NCBI RefSeq assembly: GCF_000820145.1
Contig: NZ_CDBW01000044.1
Location: 62,001 to 126,000, forward strand
Direction of reading: 5' to 3'
DNA length: 64,000 nucleotides
Source of the DNA: Aeromonas sobria
Lineage (GTDB): Bacteria; Pseudomonadota; Gammaproteobacteria; Enterobacterales; Aeromonadaceae
Each line of letters begins with the position of its first letter. Position 1 is the first letter of the stretch. This document shows positions 41,413 through 50,991 of this stretch, in pieces. The notes under the pieces were generated by a model. It was not told where the DNA came from and did no database searches. It saw only the letters and a list, made by a program, of their open reading frames with translations. A program made the position numbers and the translations under genes.

Positions 41413-43326
41413 ATGATCCCATCCCTGCTCAACCAATATTTTGGTTTCTCCGAACTCAGGCCAGGTCAGGAACAGGTCATCAGCCGGGTGCTGGCTGGCC
41501 AGAGTGCCGCCGCCATCTTTCCCACCGGCTCCGGCAAGTCCCTCTGTTACCAGCTGCCTGCTCTTGCCCTGCCCCACCTGACCCTGGTTATTTCGCCACT
41601 GATTGCGCTGATGCACGATCAGCTCACCTTCCTTAAAGGCAAGGGGATCAGCGCCGCGACCCTCGACTCAAGCCAGAGCCCGGAAGAGAGTCGCAGGGTG
41701 ATGCAACAGGCGCTGGATGGTCAGCTCAAGATCCTGATGATCTCGGTGGAACGACTCAAAAACGAGCGATTTCGCCGCTTTATCGAGCAAGTTCCCCTGT
41801 CACTGCTGGTCGTCGACGAGGCCCACTGTATCTCTGAGTGGGGCCACAACTTTCGCCCCGACTACCTCAAGCTGCCAAGCTATCGCCATGACCTGAAGAT
41901 CCCGCAGGTGTTACTGCTGACCGCCACCGCCACCCCGGCGGTTATTCAGGATATGCAGGCCAAATTCGGCATCGAGCCGGAGGGAGTGGTGGTCACCGGT
42001 TTCTATCGCGCCAACCTTGATCTGGCGGTCATGCCACTGGCGCCTGACGCGCGGGATGGCTGGCTCACGCAAACGCTGACTCAAGATCCGGCGGCCCCCA
42101 CCATCGTCTATGTCACCTTGCAGCACACCGCCGAAGCCTGCGCCGAGCAACTCATTCGACAAGGGATCAACGCCCGCGCCTACCATGCCGGACTCGACTC
42201 GGCGCTGCGCAGTCAGATCCAGCACGATTTCATGGCAGGCAAGGTGGCTTGCATCGTCGCCACCATCGCCTTTGGCATGGGGATCGACAAAGCGGATATC
42301 CGGCGGGTCATTCACTACGATCTGCCCAAATCCATCGAGAACTACAGCCAGGAGATTGGCCGTGCCGGGCGGGATGGCCAGCCATCACGCTGCATCGTGC
42401 TGGCCAACCAGAGCCAGTTGCCGGTGCTGGAGAACTTCGTCTACGGCGATACGCCGGACTTGAGTGCCATCCTCCAGCTGCTCGCCATCATCGGACAAAG
42501 CGGTGCCGAGTGGGAGTTCACCCTGCTACGCCTCGCCAATGAGACCAATATTCGCCAACTGCCACTGAAGACCCTGCTGGTCTATCTGGAGATGGCGGGA
42601 ATCATCACCCCGGCCTACAGCTACTACGCCGACTACCGCTTCAAGTTTGTGCTGGATAAAGGCGATATATTGAGTCGTTTCAATCCGGATCGACGCCAGT
42701 TTCTGGAGCAGCTGTTCGCCTGTGCCCCACAAGCACGCAGCTGGTGTACCATGGACTTTGACGCGCTCTGGCAGGGTTATCAGGGGGAGCGGCAGCGGGC
42801 CGTTGCGGCGCTCGACTACCTGCAGCAGCAGGGCTGGATCGAGCTTGAAAGCAAGCAGATGACCGAGGTCTACCGGATCACCCGTCAAGGGTGGGACAAC
42901 GAGCAGGAAGCAACCGCCCTGCACGCCCTGTTCCTGCAAAAAGAGCAGAGCGAGCTGGCCAGACTGCAAGCCATGCTCGACTTTTTCACCTCGCAAGAGT
43001 GCCTGAGCCACCGCCTCGCCCGCTATTTCGCCGATGAGGCAGCGCCGATTCACTGTGGCCACTGCTCGGTCTGTCGCGGCGAGGTGGCGCATCTGCCTCC
43101 CCTGCCCCAACTGGCCATGCCAAACGAAGCTGGGATCCGCGCCTGGTGCGATCCGCTGATAGCCAAGACCGGCTCGGTGGATGCCAGGGTACTGGCCCGT
43201 TTCCTGTGTGGTATCGCCACACCGCTGACCAGCCGGGTCAAGGCCAAATCACTGGCAGGATCTGGCCAGTTGGCCGCACACCCGTTTGCCCGCGTCCTGG
43301 CGGCAGTGCAACAAGCCTACCCTTGA
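41413..43326 (+). CDS. RecQ-family ATP-dependent DNA helicase
   Basis: The 637-residue protein is a 3'-5' DNA helicase. It has motif 0 (FGFSELRPGQEQVI), Walker A FPTGSGKSLCYQLP, DEAH box VVDEAHCISEWG, the RecQ aromatic loop region GHNFRPDY, motif V ATIAFGMGIDKADIRRV and motif VI QEIGRAGRDG. The RecQ zinc-binding region is at about 560-575 (CGHCSVCRG). The last 60 residues do not look like a standard HRDC domain, so this may be a second RecQ-type helicase beside the canonical one, and I give no symbol. The ATG at 41413 follows GGAG. It is flanked by a hairpin (GACCCTCGC/GCGAGGGTC, 43394-43415). Confidence 0.9.
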   Translation: MIPSLLNQYFGFSELRPGQEQVISRVLAGQSAAAIFPTGSGKSLCYQLPALALPHLTLVISPLIALMHDQLTFLKGKGISAATLDSSQSPEESRRVMQQALDGQLKILMISVERLKNERFRRFIEQVPLSLLVVDEAHCISEWGHNFRPDYLKLPSYRHDLKIPQVLLLTATATPAVIQDMQAKFGIEPEGVVVTGFYRANLDLAVMPLAPDARDGWLTQTLTQDPAAPTIVYVTLQHTAEACAEQLIRQGINARAYHAGLDSALRSQIQHDFMAGKVACIVATIAFGMGIDKADIRRVIHYDLPKSIENYSQEIGRAGRDGQPSRCIVLANQSQLPVLENFVYGDTPDLSAILQLLAIIGQSGAEWEFTLLRLANETNIRQLPLKTLLVYLEMAGIITPAYSYYADYRFKFVLDKGDILSRFNPDRRQFLEQLFACAPQARSWCTMDFDALWQGYQGERQRAVAALDYLQQQGWIELESKQMTEVYRITRQGWDNEQEATALHALFLQKEQSELARLQAMLDFFTSQECLSHRLARYFADEAAPIHCGHCSVCRGEVAHLPPLPQLAMPNEAGIRAWCDPLIAKTGSVDARVLARFLCGIATPLTSRVKAKSLAGSGQLAAHPFARVLAAVQQAYP

Positions 43327-43920
43327 TCGGTGAGCGCTGGCGGCCTCAACACCCACCAGCAGAAATTCACTTCTGCAGACGCTGGAAAAAGAAGACCCTC
43401 GCGGTTGCGAGGGTCAAGCCAACGGAAACGTGCTTAAACAGAGCTTGGTGAGGCAACAGTCAACTCTCTTGCTAAAGCGTCTTGCTGATCACACGTTGCC
43501 AATCTAGGACACTCGAAATGTAGCGTCAATGTAAAAAATAGAGCTTTAACACCAAATAGATCAACTTACGTTAACGTGCACGTAATGATGATTTTATTCA
43601 TAATGGCGTTAGCCATTGTCCCCACTGATTTTCCCTTCCCGCCGTCTCACTCGCGCAACAAGTTTCCACTCCCTGATAAACATTTATTTTTTATGTCTTT
43701 GACATTTACCTCACTATCGTGGCAAAAATAATTTAACAGTCAGTAACATAGCGGTGTTGTTGACTGACCCAGCCCGCACAAGGAACGAGCTGGTTTCTTC
43801 AGAATTTAACCAATCCACCGTGATGGACTACTGGGTGCCGTTGACTAGTCTTTAACTAGGTACCACACAACAACAGTGTTCCACTTTTTCAGGGTAAGCG
43901 ACTATAACGAGGGCAAAGTT
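43327..43920. other. long leader and promoter region of prkA
   Basis: These 594 bp contain no supported gene. After a hairpin at 43394-43415 the region is AT-rich. GG (43825-43826) and GC (43837-43838) are spaced exactly 10 bp apart (TGGACTA, GTGCC), the layout of a weak sigma-54 promoter. The E. coli yeaG operon is reported to use sigma-54 and NtrC, so this site is worth testing. Confidence 0.4.
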
Positions 43921-45843
43921 ATGGGCATATTCGAGCATTACCAACAGCGATATGAGAAAGCAAGGGAAGAGGAGTACACCATTCAGGAGTTCCTGGATAT
44001 GTGCAAGCAGGACAAAGCCTGCTATACCTCCGCAGCAGAACGTCTGCTGACCGCCATCGGTGAACCAGAGATGGTAGATACCTCTGCCAACCACCGACTG
44101 AGCCGCCTGTTCTCCAACCGTGTCGTGGCACGCTATCCCGCATTCAAGGATTTTTACGGGATGGAAGAGGCCATCGAACAGATTGTCTCCTACCTCAAAC
44201 ACTCCGCTCAGGGGCTGGAAGAGAAGAAGCAGATCCTCTATCTGCTGGGTCCCGTTGGCGGCGGTAAATCCTCGCTGGCAGAGAAGCTCAAATCACTGAT
44301 GCAAAAGGTACCTATCTACCGCATCAAGGGCTCACCGGTTAATGACCACCCCTTCTGCCTGTTCGACATTGAAGAAGATGGCGAGATCCTCGAAAAAGAG
44401 TACGGCATCCCGCGCCGCTACCTGCGCCCCATCATGTCCCCCTGGGCAGCCAAACGGCTGCACGAGTTTGGTGGCGACATTACCCAATTCAAAGTGGAGA
44501 AGGTCAATCCTTCCATCCTCGATCAGATCGCCATCGCCAAAACTGAACCGGGTGATGACAACAACCAGGATATCTCCTCACTGGTCGGCAAGGTCGACAT
44601 CCGCATGCTGGAGCACTTCGCCCAGGATGATGCCGATGCTTACTCTTACTCCGGTGCGCTGTGCAAAGCGAACCAGGGGGTGATGGAGTTTGTCGAGATG
44701 TTCAAGGCGCCCATCAAGGTGCTGCACCCGCTGCTGACAGCGACTCAGGAGGGAAACTACAACGGCACCGAAGGGCTCTCTGCCCTCCCCTTTGACGGCA
44801 TTCTGCTGGCCCACTCCAACGAGTCCGAATGGCAGCAGTTCCGCAACAACAAGAACAACGAAGCCTTCCTCGACCGGGTCTACATCGTCAAGGTGCCTTA
44901 CTGCCTGCGCGTGTCGGAAGAGGTGAAGATCTACGAAAAACTGCTGATCAACAGCGAGCTGACCGAGGCCAAATGTGCGCCGGGCACCCTCGAACTATTG
45001 GGCCAGTTCTCGGTACTGTCACGGCTGAAAGAGCCGGAAAACTCCAGCCTCTACTCCAAGATGCGGGTCTATGATGGTGAGAGTCTCAAAGACACCGATC
45101 CCAAGGCCAAGAGCTATCAGGAGTACCGTGACTACGCCGGTGTGGATGAAGGGATGCATGGTCTGTCGACCCGTTTTGCATTCAAGATCCTCTCTCGCGT
45201 CTTCAACTTTGACCACGCTGAGGTAGCGGCCAACCCGGTGCATCTCTTCTATGTACTGGAGCAGCAGATTGAGCGTGAGCAGTTCCCGCAAGAGCTGCAT
45301 GATCGCTATCTGGAGTTCATCAAGGGCTATCTGACCCCACGTTATGTGGAATTTATCGGCAAAGAGATCCAGACCGCCTATCTCGAGTCGTATTCAGAAT
45401 ACGGTCAGAACATTTTCGATCGCTATGTCACCTACGCCGATTTCTGGATCCAGGATCAGGAGTACCGTGACCCCGAAACCGGCCAGCTGTTTGACCGTTC
45501 GTCGCTCAACAGCGAGCTGGAAAAAATTGAAAAACCGGCCGGGATCAGCAACCCGAAAGATTTCCGTAACGAAATCGTCAACTTCGTGCTGCGTGCCCGG
45601 GCCAACAATGCAGGCCGTAACCCCAACTGGACCAGTTACGAGAAGCTGCGCACCGTGATCGAGAAGAAGATGTTCTCCAACACGGAAGAGCTGCTGCCGG
45701 TTATCTCCTTCAACAGCAAAACCTCAGCCGAGGAGCAAAAGAAGCACGATAACTTTGTCGAACGGATGATGGAGAAAGGCTACACCCGCAAACAGGTGCG
45801 ACTGCTCTCCGAATGGTATCTCAGGGTACGCAAGTCATCCTGA
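43921..45843 (+). CDS. prkA: PrkA-family serine protein kinase (YeaG)
   Basis: PrkA/YeaG kinases act in stationary-phase and nitrogen-starvation responses. The 640-residue protein joins an AAA+ domain (Walker A GPVGGGKSSLAEK at about 115-127) to the PrkA C-terminal domain. Conserved stretches are KGSPVNDHPFCLFD, GIPRRYLRPIMSPW, ALPFDGILLAHSNESEWQQF and DEGMHGLSTRFAFKIL. The ATG at 43921 gives the family N-terminus MGIFEHYQQRY; the frame upstream is discounted. It heads a three-gene operon with yeaH and spoVR, a set conserved across proteobacteria. Confidence 0.95.
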   Translation: MGIFEHYQQRYEKAREEEYTIQEFLDMCKQDKACYTSAAERLLTAIGEPEMVDTSANHRLSRLFSNRVVARYPAFKDFYGMEEAIEQIVSYLKHSAQGLEEKKQILYLLGPVGGGKSSLAEKLKSLMQKVPIYRIKGSPVNDHPFCLFDIEEDGEILEKEYGIPRRYLRPIMSPWAAKRLHEFGGDITQFKVEKVNPSILDQIAIAKTEPGDDNNQDISSLVGKVDIRMLEHFAQDDADAYSYSGALCKANQGVMEFVEMFKAPIKVLHPLLTATQEGNYNGTEGLSALPFDGILLAHSNESEWQQFRNNKNNEAFLDRVYIVKVPYCLRVSEEVKIYEKLLINSELTEAKCAPGTLELLGQFSVLSRLKEPENSSLYSKMRVYDGESLKDTDPKAKSYQEYRDYAGVDEGMHGLSTRFAFKILSRVFNFDHAEVAANPVHLFYVLEQQIEREQFPQELHDRYLEFIKGYLTPRYVEFIGKEIQTAYLESYSEYGQNIFDRYVTYADFWIQDQEYRDPETGQLFDRSSLNSELEKIEKPAGISNPKDFRNEIVNFVLRARANNAGRNPNWTSYEKLRTVIEKKMFSNTEELLPVISFNSKTSAEEQKKHDNFVERMMEKGYTRKQVRLLSEWYLRVRKSS

Positions 45844-45868
45844 CCCTGCCGTGGTTCAAGGGGGAGTT

Positions 45869-47140
45869 ATGGCGCATTTTATCGACCGCAGGCTCAACGG
45901 CAAAAACAAAAGCGCTGTCAATCGGCAGCGCTTCATTCGCCGCTACAAGAAGCAGATAAAACAAGCGGTCTCGGATGCTGTCTCCAAGCGCAGCATTCAG
46001 GACGTAGACAAAGGCGAGAACATCAGCATCCCGACCAAGGATATCGGTGAACCCCATTTCCATCAGGGGCAAGGCGGTAAACGGGAGATGGTGCATCCCG
46101 GCAATGACCAGTTCATCTCTGGTGACAAGATTGACCGCCCCAAAGGAGGGGGCGGTGGTCAAGGCTCTGGTGAGGGGCAAGCATCCAATCAGGGAGAAGG
46201 GGCTGACGACTTCGTGTTCCAGATCTCCAAGGATGAATATCTCGACCTGCTGTTTGAAGATCTGGAGCTGCCACGACTGCAGAAAACCCAGCTCAACCAG
46301 CTGATGGAGATGAAAACCTACCGGGCTGGCTACACCTCCAATGGCGTACCCGCCAACATCAACGTGGTGCGTTCTCTGCAAAATTCGCTGGCACGCCGCA
46401 TGGCGTTGCAAGCGGGCAAGAAACGTCAGCTCCATGAGCTGGAAGATCGGCTGGCCCTGCTGGCCACCGATCCCAACGAACACTTTGCCGAAATCGCCCA
46501 GCTTGAGAAGGAGATCAGAGAGCTGAAACGGCGGATCAATGCGGTGCCGTTTATCGACACCTTCGATCTGAAGTTCAACAACTTCGTCAAGCGGCCGGTT
46601 CCCTCCAGCCAGGCGGTGATGTTCTGCCTGATGGACGTCTCGGGTTCCATGGATCAGGCCACCAAGGAGATGGCCAAGCGTTTCTATATCCTGCTCTATC
46701 TGTTCCTGAGCCGGACTTACAAGAACGTCGAAGTGGTCTATATCCGCCACCACACCCAGGCCAAGGAGGTGGACGAACACGAGTTCTTCTACTCCCAGGA
46801 GACGGGCGGCACCATCGTCTCCAGTGCGCTCAAGATGATGAACGACATCATCAACGAGCGTTATCCGGCCAATCAGTGGAATATCTATGCGGCGCAAGCA
46901 TCCGATGGGGACAACTGGGCCGATGACTCACCACAATGCAAGGAGATCCTGGCACGGGACATCATGCCGCGAGTGCGGTACTACTCCTATATCGAGATCA
47001 CCACCCGCGCCCACCAGACCCTGTGGCACGAGTATGAGTCGGTGGCCAGCCAATTCCCCCACTTTGCGATGGAACACATTCGCAAGGTTGAGGATATCTA
47101 TCCGGTGTTCCGTGAACTGTTCAAGAAACAAGCGGCGTGA
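45869..47140 (+). CDS. yeaH: YeaH/YhbH family protein (DUF444)
   Basis: The 423-residue protein has a basic start (RRLNGKNKSAVNRQRFIRRY), a Gly-rich low-complexity loop (RPKGGGGGQGSGEGQ) and a von Willebrand A-like domain from about residue 240 with the metal site DVSGSM, then YYSYIEITTRAHQTLW near the end. This is the DUF444 family, which partners PrkA and SpoVR; its biochemical role is not settled. GGGGAG lies about 6 bp before ATG 45869, so the in-frame GTG at 45851 is not used. It begins 25 bp after prkA. Confidence 0.94.
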   Translation: MAHFIDRRLNGKNKSAVNRQRFIRRYKKQIKQAVSDAVSKRSIQDVDKGENISIPTKDIGEPHFHQGQGGKREMVHPGNDQFISGDKIDRPKGGGGGQGSGEGQASNQGEGADDFVFQISKDEYLDLLFEDLELPRLQKTQLNQLMEMKTYRAGYTSNGVPANINVVRSLQNSLARRMALQAGKKRQLHELEDRLALLATDPNEHFAEIAQLEKEIRELKRRINAVPFIDTFDLKFNNFVKRPVPSSQAVMFCLMDVSGSMDQATKEMAKRFYILLYLFLSRTYKNVEVVYIRHHTQAKEVDEHEFFYSQETGGTIVSSALKMMNDIINERYPANQWNIYAAQASDGDNWADDSPQCKEILARDIMPRVRYYSYIEITTRAHQTLWHEYESVASQFPHFAMEHIRKVEDIYPVFRELFKKQAA

Positions 47141-47149
47141 GGAGGTCCT

Positions 47150-48670
47150 ATGATCGAAACCGAAAAAAGAGTAGCGCCACTGGATGACGGACCGGACTGG
47201 AACTTTGAACTGCTGGAGACCTACCACCAGGAAATTGCCCGGGTCGCCCGATCTTACAAGCTCGACACCTATCCTAATCAGATCGAGGTGATCACCGCCG
47301 AACAGATGATGGATGCCTACTCCAGTGTCGGTATGCCGCTGGGTTACCAACACTGGTCATTTGGCAAACGCTTTATCCATACCGAGCGCAACTATAAGCG
47401 TGGCCAGATGGGGCTGGCCTACGAGATCGTCATCAACTCGGATCCCTGCATCGCCTATCTGATGGAGGAGAACACCATGCCAATGCAGGCGCTGGTGATG
47501 GCCCACGCTTGCTACGGCCACAACTCCTTCTTCAAGAACAATTATCTGTTCAAGGCGTGGACTGATGCCTCCTCGATCATCGACTACCTGCTGTTCGCCA
47601 AAAAATACATTACCGAGTGTGAAGAAAAACACGGGATTGACGCAGTAGAGCGGTTGCTGGACTCCTGTCATGCCCTGATGAACTACGGGGTGGATCGCTA
47701 CAAGCGGCCCCAGAAAATCTCGATGGCCGAGGAAAAACGGCGCCAAAAAGCACGGGAAGATTACCTGCAAACCCAGGTCAACGAGCTGTGGCGTACCCTG
47801 CCCAAGCAGCATAAAGCGGCGGGGGTCGAGGACAGACGCTACCCCGCCGAACCCCAGGAGAACATTCTCTACTTCATCGAGAAGAATGCCCCCTTGCTGG
47901 AGCCCTGGCAGCGAGAAGTGGTGCGCATCGTGCGCAAGATCAGCCAGTATTTTTATCCGCAAAAGCAGACCCAGGTAATGAACGAGGGGTGGGCCACCTT
48001 CTGGCACTACACCATTCTCAACCACCTCTATGACGAGGGCAAGCTGAGCGATCGCTTCATGATGGAGGTGCTGCACAGCCACACCAACGTGGTCTATCAA
48101 CCGGCCTACAACAGCCGCTACTACTCGGGGATCAACCCCTATGCGCTGGGGTTTGCCATGTTTACCGACCTGCGCCGCATCTGCGAGAACCCGACCGAGG
48201 AGGACAGATACTGGTTCCCCGATTATGCTGGCAGCAACTGGGTCGAAACCCTCCATTTTGCCATGCAGAACTTCAAGGACGAGAGCTTTATCAGCCAGTT
48301 CTTAAGCCCCAAGGTGATGCGAGATCTGAAGCTGTTCGCCATCGATGACGACGACCTGAAGAACTATCTGAAGGTCTCTGCCATTCATAATGACGAGGGG
48401 TACCGTCAGGTGCGCAATACCCTGTCGGCTCAGTACAACCTCAGCAATTTGGAGCCCAATATTCAGGTCTACAACGTAGCAGTGAAGGGAGATCGCTCCC
48501 TCACCCTGCGCTATGTGCCACACAACCGCATCCCCCTTGGCGACTCGCGCCATGAGGTGCTCAAACACCTCCATCAGCTGTGGGGATTCGATGTGGTGCT
48601 GGAGCAGGATAATGGCGATCTGCCGGCGGATATCATCGGCCGCTGTCCGGAGCGAAAACCGGGGATCTGA
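47150..48670 (+). CDS. SpoVR family protein (YcgB-like)
   Basis: The 506-residue protein has the SpoVR family features: WNFELLETYHQEIARVARSY at the start, YPNQIEVITAEQMMDAYSSV, the His/Glu-rich MAHACYGHNSFFKNN, and MNEGWATFWHYTILNHLYDE, which together look like a metal site. SpoVR is needed for spore cortex formation in Bacillus, but in non-sporing bacteria it travels with PrkA and YeaH in a stress operon. GGAGG lies 4 bp before the ATG and the gap from yeaH is 9 bp. A strong terminator follows. Confidence 0.94.
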   Translation: MIETEKRVAPLDDGPDWNFELLETYHQEIARVARSYKLDTYPNQIEVITAEQMMDAYSSVGMPLGYQHWSFGKRFIHTERNYKRGQMGLAYEIVINSDPCIAYLMEENTMPMQALVMAHACYGHNSFFKNNYLFKAWTDASSIIDYLLFAKKYITECEEKHGIDAVERLLDSCHALMNYGVDRYKRPQKISMAEEKRRQKAREDYLQTQVNELWRTLPKQHKAAGVEDRRYPAEPQENILYFIEKNAPLLEPWQREVVRIVRKISQYFYPQKQTQVMNEGWATFWHYTILNHLYDEGKLSDRFMMEVLHSHTNVVYQPAYNSRYYSGINPYALGFAMFTDLRRICENPTEEDRYWFPDYAGSNWVETLHFAMQNFKDESFISQFLSPKVMRDLKLFAIDDDDLKNYLKVSAIHNDEGYRQVRNTLSAQYNLSNLEPNIQVYNVAVKGDRSLTLRYVPHNRIPLGDSRHEVLKHLHQLWGFDVVLEQDNGDLPADIIGRCPERKPGI

Positions 48671-48688
48671 CCGGTTATCTGATCTCTC

Positions 48689-48717
48689 AACGGCTCACTT
48701 CGGTGGGCCGTTTTTTT
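48689..48717 (+). terminator. terminator of the prkA-yeaH-spoVR operon
   Basis: AACGGCTCAC and GTGGGCCGTT pair through a TTCG loop, one T-G wobble, followed by seven T. Confidence 0.92.
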
Positions 48718-48786
48718 ATCTGCTCTCAACCACCTTGCGTGTTTTCTCTGCTCAGATCACGGCCGCCGACACCACACATGCAATAG

Positions 48787-48817
48787 AAAGAGGCCCGCAC
48801 TGTATGCGGGCCTCTTT
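48787..48817. terminator. terminator of fadIJ, usable from both sides
   Basis: AAAGAGGCCCGCA pairs with TGCGGGCCTCTTT around a 5-base loop. On the minus strand it lies 27 bp after the fadJ stop. The T-tract is only three bases, but the stem is long and G+C-rich. Confidence 0.8.
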
Positions 48818-48843
48818 GTCTTGCAGTTAATCTACAGCTGCTA

Positions 48844-50991
48844 TCAGTAGAAGGTCTGCTGCTCTGCAGCCATCGCCTTGAGGCGGGCACAGGGGGCGAA
48901 CCGGTCGCCGTGACGCTTCTGGTAATACTCCAGACGACCGACCAGATGATCGATCCCGAGCTTGTCCATATAGCGGAACGGGCCGCCGAGGAACGGTGGG
49001 AAACCGATGCCGAAGATGGCACCGATATCGCCATCACGGGCCGAGGCTACCACACCGCTGTCCAGCGCCATGGCGGCTTCATTGAGCATCAGCAGCACGC
49101 AGCGCTCGGCGATTTCTTGACGGGCAAGCTTGGCGGAAGGTTTAATCCCGAGCACGTCATAGACGCTCTCGTCCACCTTCTTCTTGCCCTCTTTACCGGT
49201 CAGGCGATTACGCGGGGCCGCCTTGCCGTAGAGGTAAAAGCCCTTGCCGTTCTTACGGCCCTTGCGATCGTTTTGCAGCAGCTTGTCGAACGCCTTGGGC
49301 GCCTGGAACTGCTCGCCGCCCAGCTCTTTCTCGAGAATCGGGGAGATCTTGGCACCCACATCGATCCCCACCTCATCGAGCAATGTGATGGGGCCAACCG
49401 GGAAGCCAAAGTCCAGCAGCGCGCTATCGAGCACCTCCACCGGCTCCCCTTCCAGCACCAGTCGCGCCGCTTCATTCATGTAGGGAGCGAGGATGCGGTT
49501 GACGTAGAAACCGGCTTCGTCTTTCACCACGATGGGCGTCTTGCCCTGCGCACGGGCAAAAGCCAGGGTGGTAGCGACCGTCTCGGCACTGGTGCCGGCG
49601 TGAGGGATGATCTCCGCCAGTGGCATCTTGTCCACCGGGCTGAAGTAGTGCAGCCCCACGATCCGCTCCGGGTGCGCCGCCTCTGCCGCAATCTGGTTGA
49701 TGGGCAGAGAAGAGGTGTTGGAGGCAAAGACTGTGTGCTCACCACACTCGCGCTCCACATCTTTCACCATTTGGTGCTTAAGCGCGAGATCTTCAAATAC
49801 CGCTTCCACCACCATGTCGATCCGATGGAAACCGGAGTAGTCGACGGTACCGGTCAGCAGGCTCATCTGTTTTTCCAGCTCACTGCGCAGCAGTTGGCGA
49901 CGCTTGAGCTTCTTGGCCAGAATGTCGTAGCTGTAACGCATGGCATTACCGATACCGGCGCTTGCCACATCCTTGATCCGCACCGGCACGCCCGCCTTGG
50001 TAGCGGTGACGAACGCAATGCCGCCGCCCATCAGACCACCGCCCAACACGGCGGCATGGGCCACCTTGCGCGGCTCGGCACCCTGATAAGTGACCTCTTT
50101 CTTCATCTCGGTCGTGGCAAAGAAGATGGAGCGCAGGGCGGCGGACTCAGCAGTCATCACCAACTCGCCAAAGTGACGGGATTCGGCGGCCAGACCTGCC
50201 TTCATCCCCTCTTCCACCCCGATCCGCACCACCTCGAGGATCCGCTCCGGCGCCGGATAGTTGCCACGGGTCTTGGCTTTCACCCCTTTGCTGGCCTGAT
50301 CGAACAGCACCTTGCGGCCCAGCTTGTTGGTCTCCAGCACCTTGCCCTGCAGATCCCGCTTCAATTGATGACGCGGTTTACCTTTTTTGGCCAGTTTGAT
50401 GGCAGCATCCAGCAGGATGGAGGATGGCACCACATCGTCCACCAGCCCCAGCTTTTTGGCTTGTTTGGCCCGCACCTGCTTGCCGGTCAGCATCAGATCC
50501 AGCGCCTTGGCCACCCCGATGAGGCGCGGCAGACGCTGGGTGCCGCCAGAGCCAGGCAGCAGACCGAGCTGTACTTCCGGCAATCCCAACACGGTTTTAC
50601 CGTGATCGGTCACCACCCGGCCATGACAGGCCAGCGCCAGCTCCAGCCCACCACCGAGGCAGGGGCCGTGGATGGCGGCGATCACCGGAATGGTCAGCCC
50701 CTCGATCTCGGCAAATATCTCCTGACCTTCACGCGACAAGGTTTCCGCATCCTTGGCACTGGTGCAAGCGGCCAGCATGGTGATGTCGGCACCGGCGATG
50801 AAGGAGTCCTTCTTGCCGGAGGTGATCACCAGACCGATCAAATCCTTGTTGCGTTTCACCTCGGCCAGCACAGTGCGGATCTCCTCCACAAAGGCAGCCT
50901 TGAGGGTATTCATGCTCTCGCCCGGCACATCCATGGTGAGGATGCCGATACCATCTTTGCGAACATCCAGGGAAAAAGTCTTATCGCTCAT
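48844..50991 (-). CDS. fadJ: fatty acid oxidation complex alpha subunit FadJ
   Basis: FadJ is the multifunctional enoyl-CoA hydratase and 3-hydroxyacyl-CoA dehydrogenase of the beta-oxidation complex that pairs with FadI. The 715-residue protein has a crotonase domain (about 1-190) with HGPCLGGGLELALACH and LPEVQLGLLPGSGGTQR, holding the two catalytic Glu, and a dehydrogenase part with the NAD motif VLGGGLMGGGIAFV near 315 and NTSSLPI, HYFSPVDKMPLAEII. Two adjacent ATGs exist; the second (50991) is used because GGAGG is 7 bp before it, the first (50994) is only 4 bp away. Its start overlaps the fadI stop, so translation is coupled. Confidence 0.95.
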   Translation of the reverse strand: MSDKTFSLDVRKDGIGILTMDVPGESMNTLKAAFVEEIRTVLAEVKRNKDLIGLVITSGKKDSFIAGADITMLAACTSAKDAETLSREGQEIFAEIEGLTIPVIAAIHGPCLGGGLELALACHGRVVTDHGKTVLGLPEVQLGLLPGSGGTQRLPRLIGVAKALDLMLTGKQVRAKQAKKLGLVDDVVPSSILLDAAIKLAKKGKPRHQLKRDLQGKVLETNKLGRKVLFDQASKGVKAKTRGNYPAPERILEVVRIGVEEGMKAGLAAESRHFGELVMTAESAALRSIFFATTEMKKEVTYQGAEPRKVAHAAVLGGGLMGGGIAFVTATKAGVPVRIKDVASAGIGNAMRYSYDILAKKLKRRQLLRSELEKQMSLLTGTVDYSGFHRIDMVVEAVFEDLALKHQMVKDVERECGEHTVFASNTSSLPINQIAAEAAHPERIVGLHYFSPVDKMPLAEIIPHAGTSAETVATTLAFARAQGKTPIVVKDEAGFYVNRILAPYMNEAARLVLEGEPVEVLDSALLDFGFPVGPITLLDEVGIDVGAKISPILEKELGGEQFQAPKAFDKLLQNDRKGRKNGKGFYLYGKAAPRNRLTGKEGKKKVDESVYDVLGIKPSAKLARQEIAERCVLLMLNEAAMALDSGVVASARDGDIGAIFGIGFPPFLGGPFRYMDKLGIDHLVGRLEYYQKRHGDRFAPCARLKAMAAEQQTFY

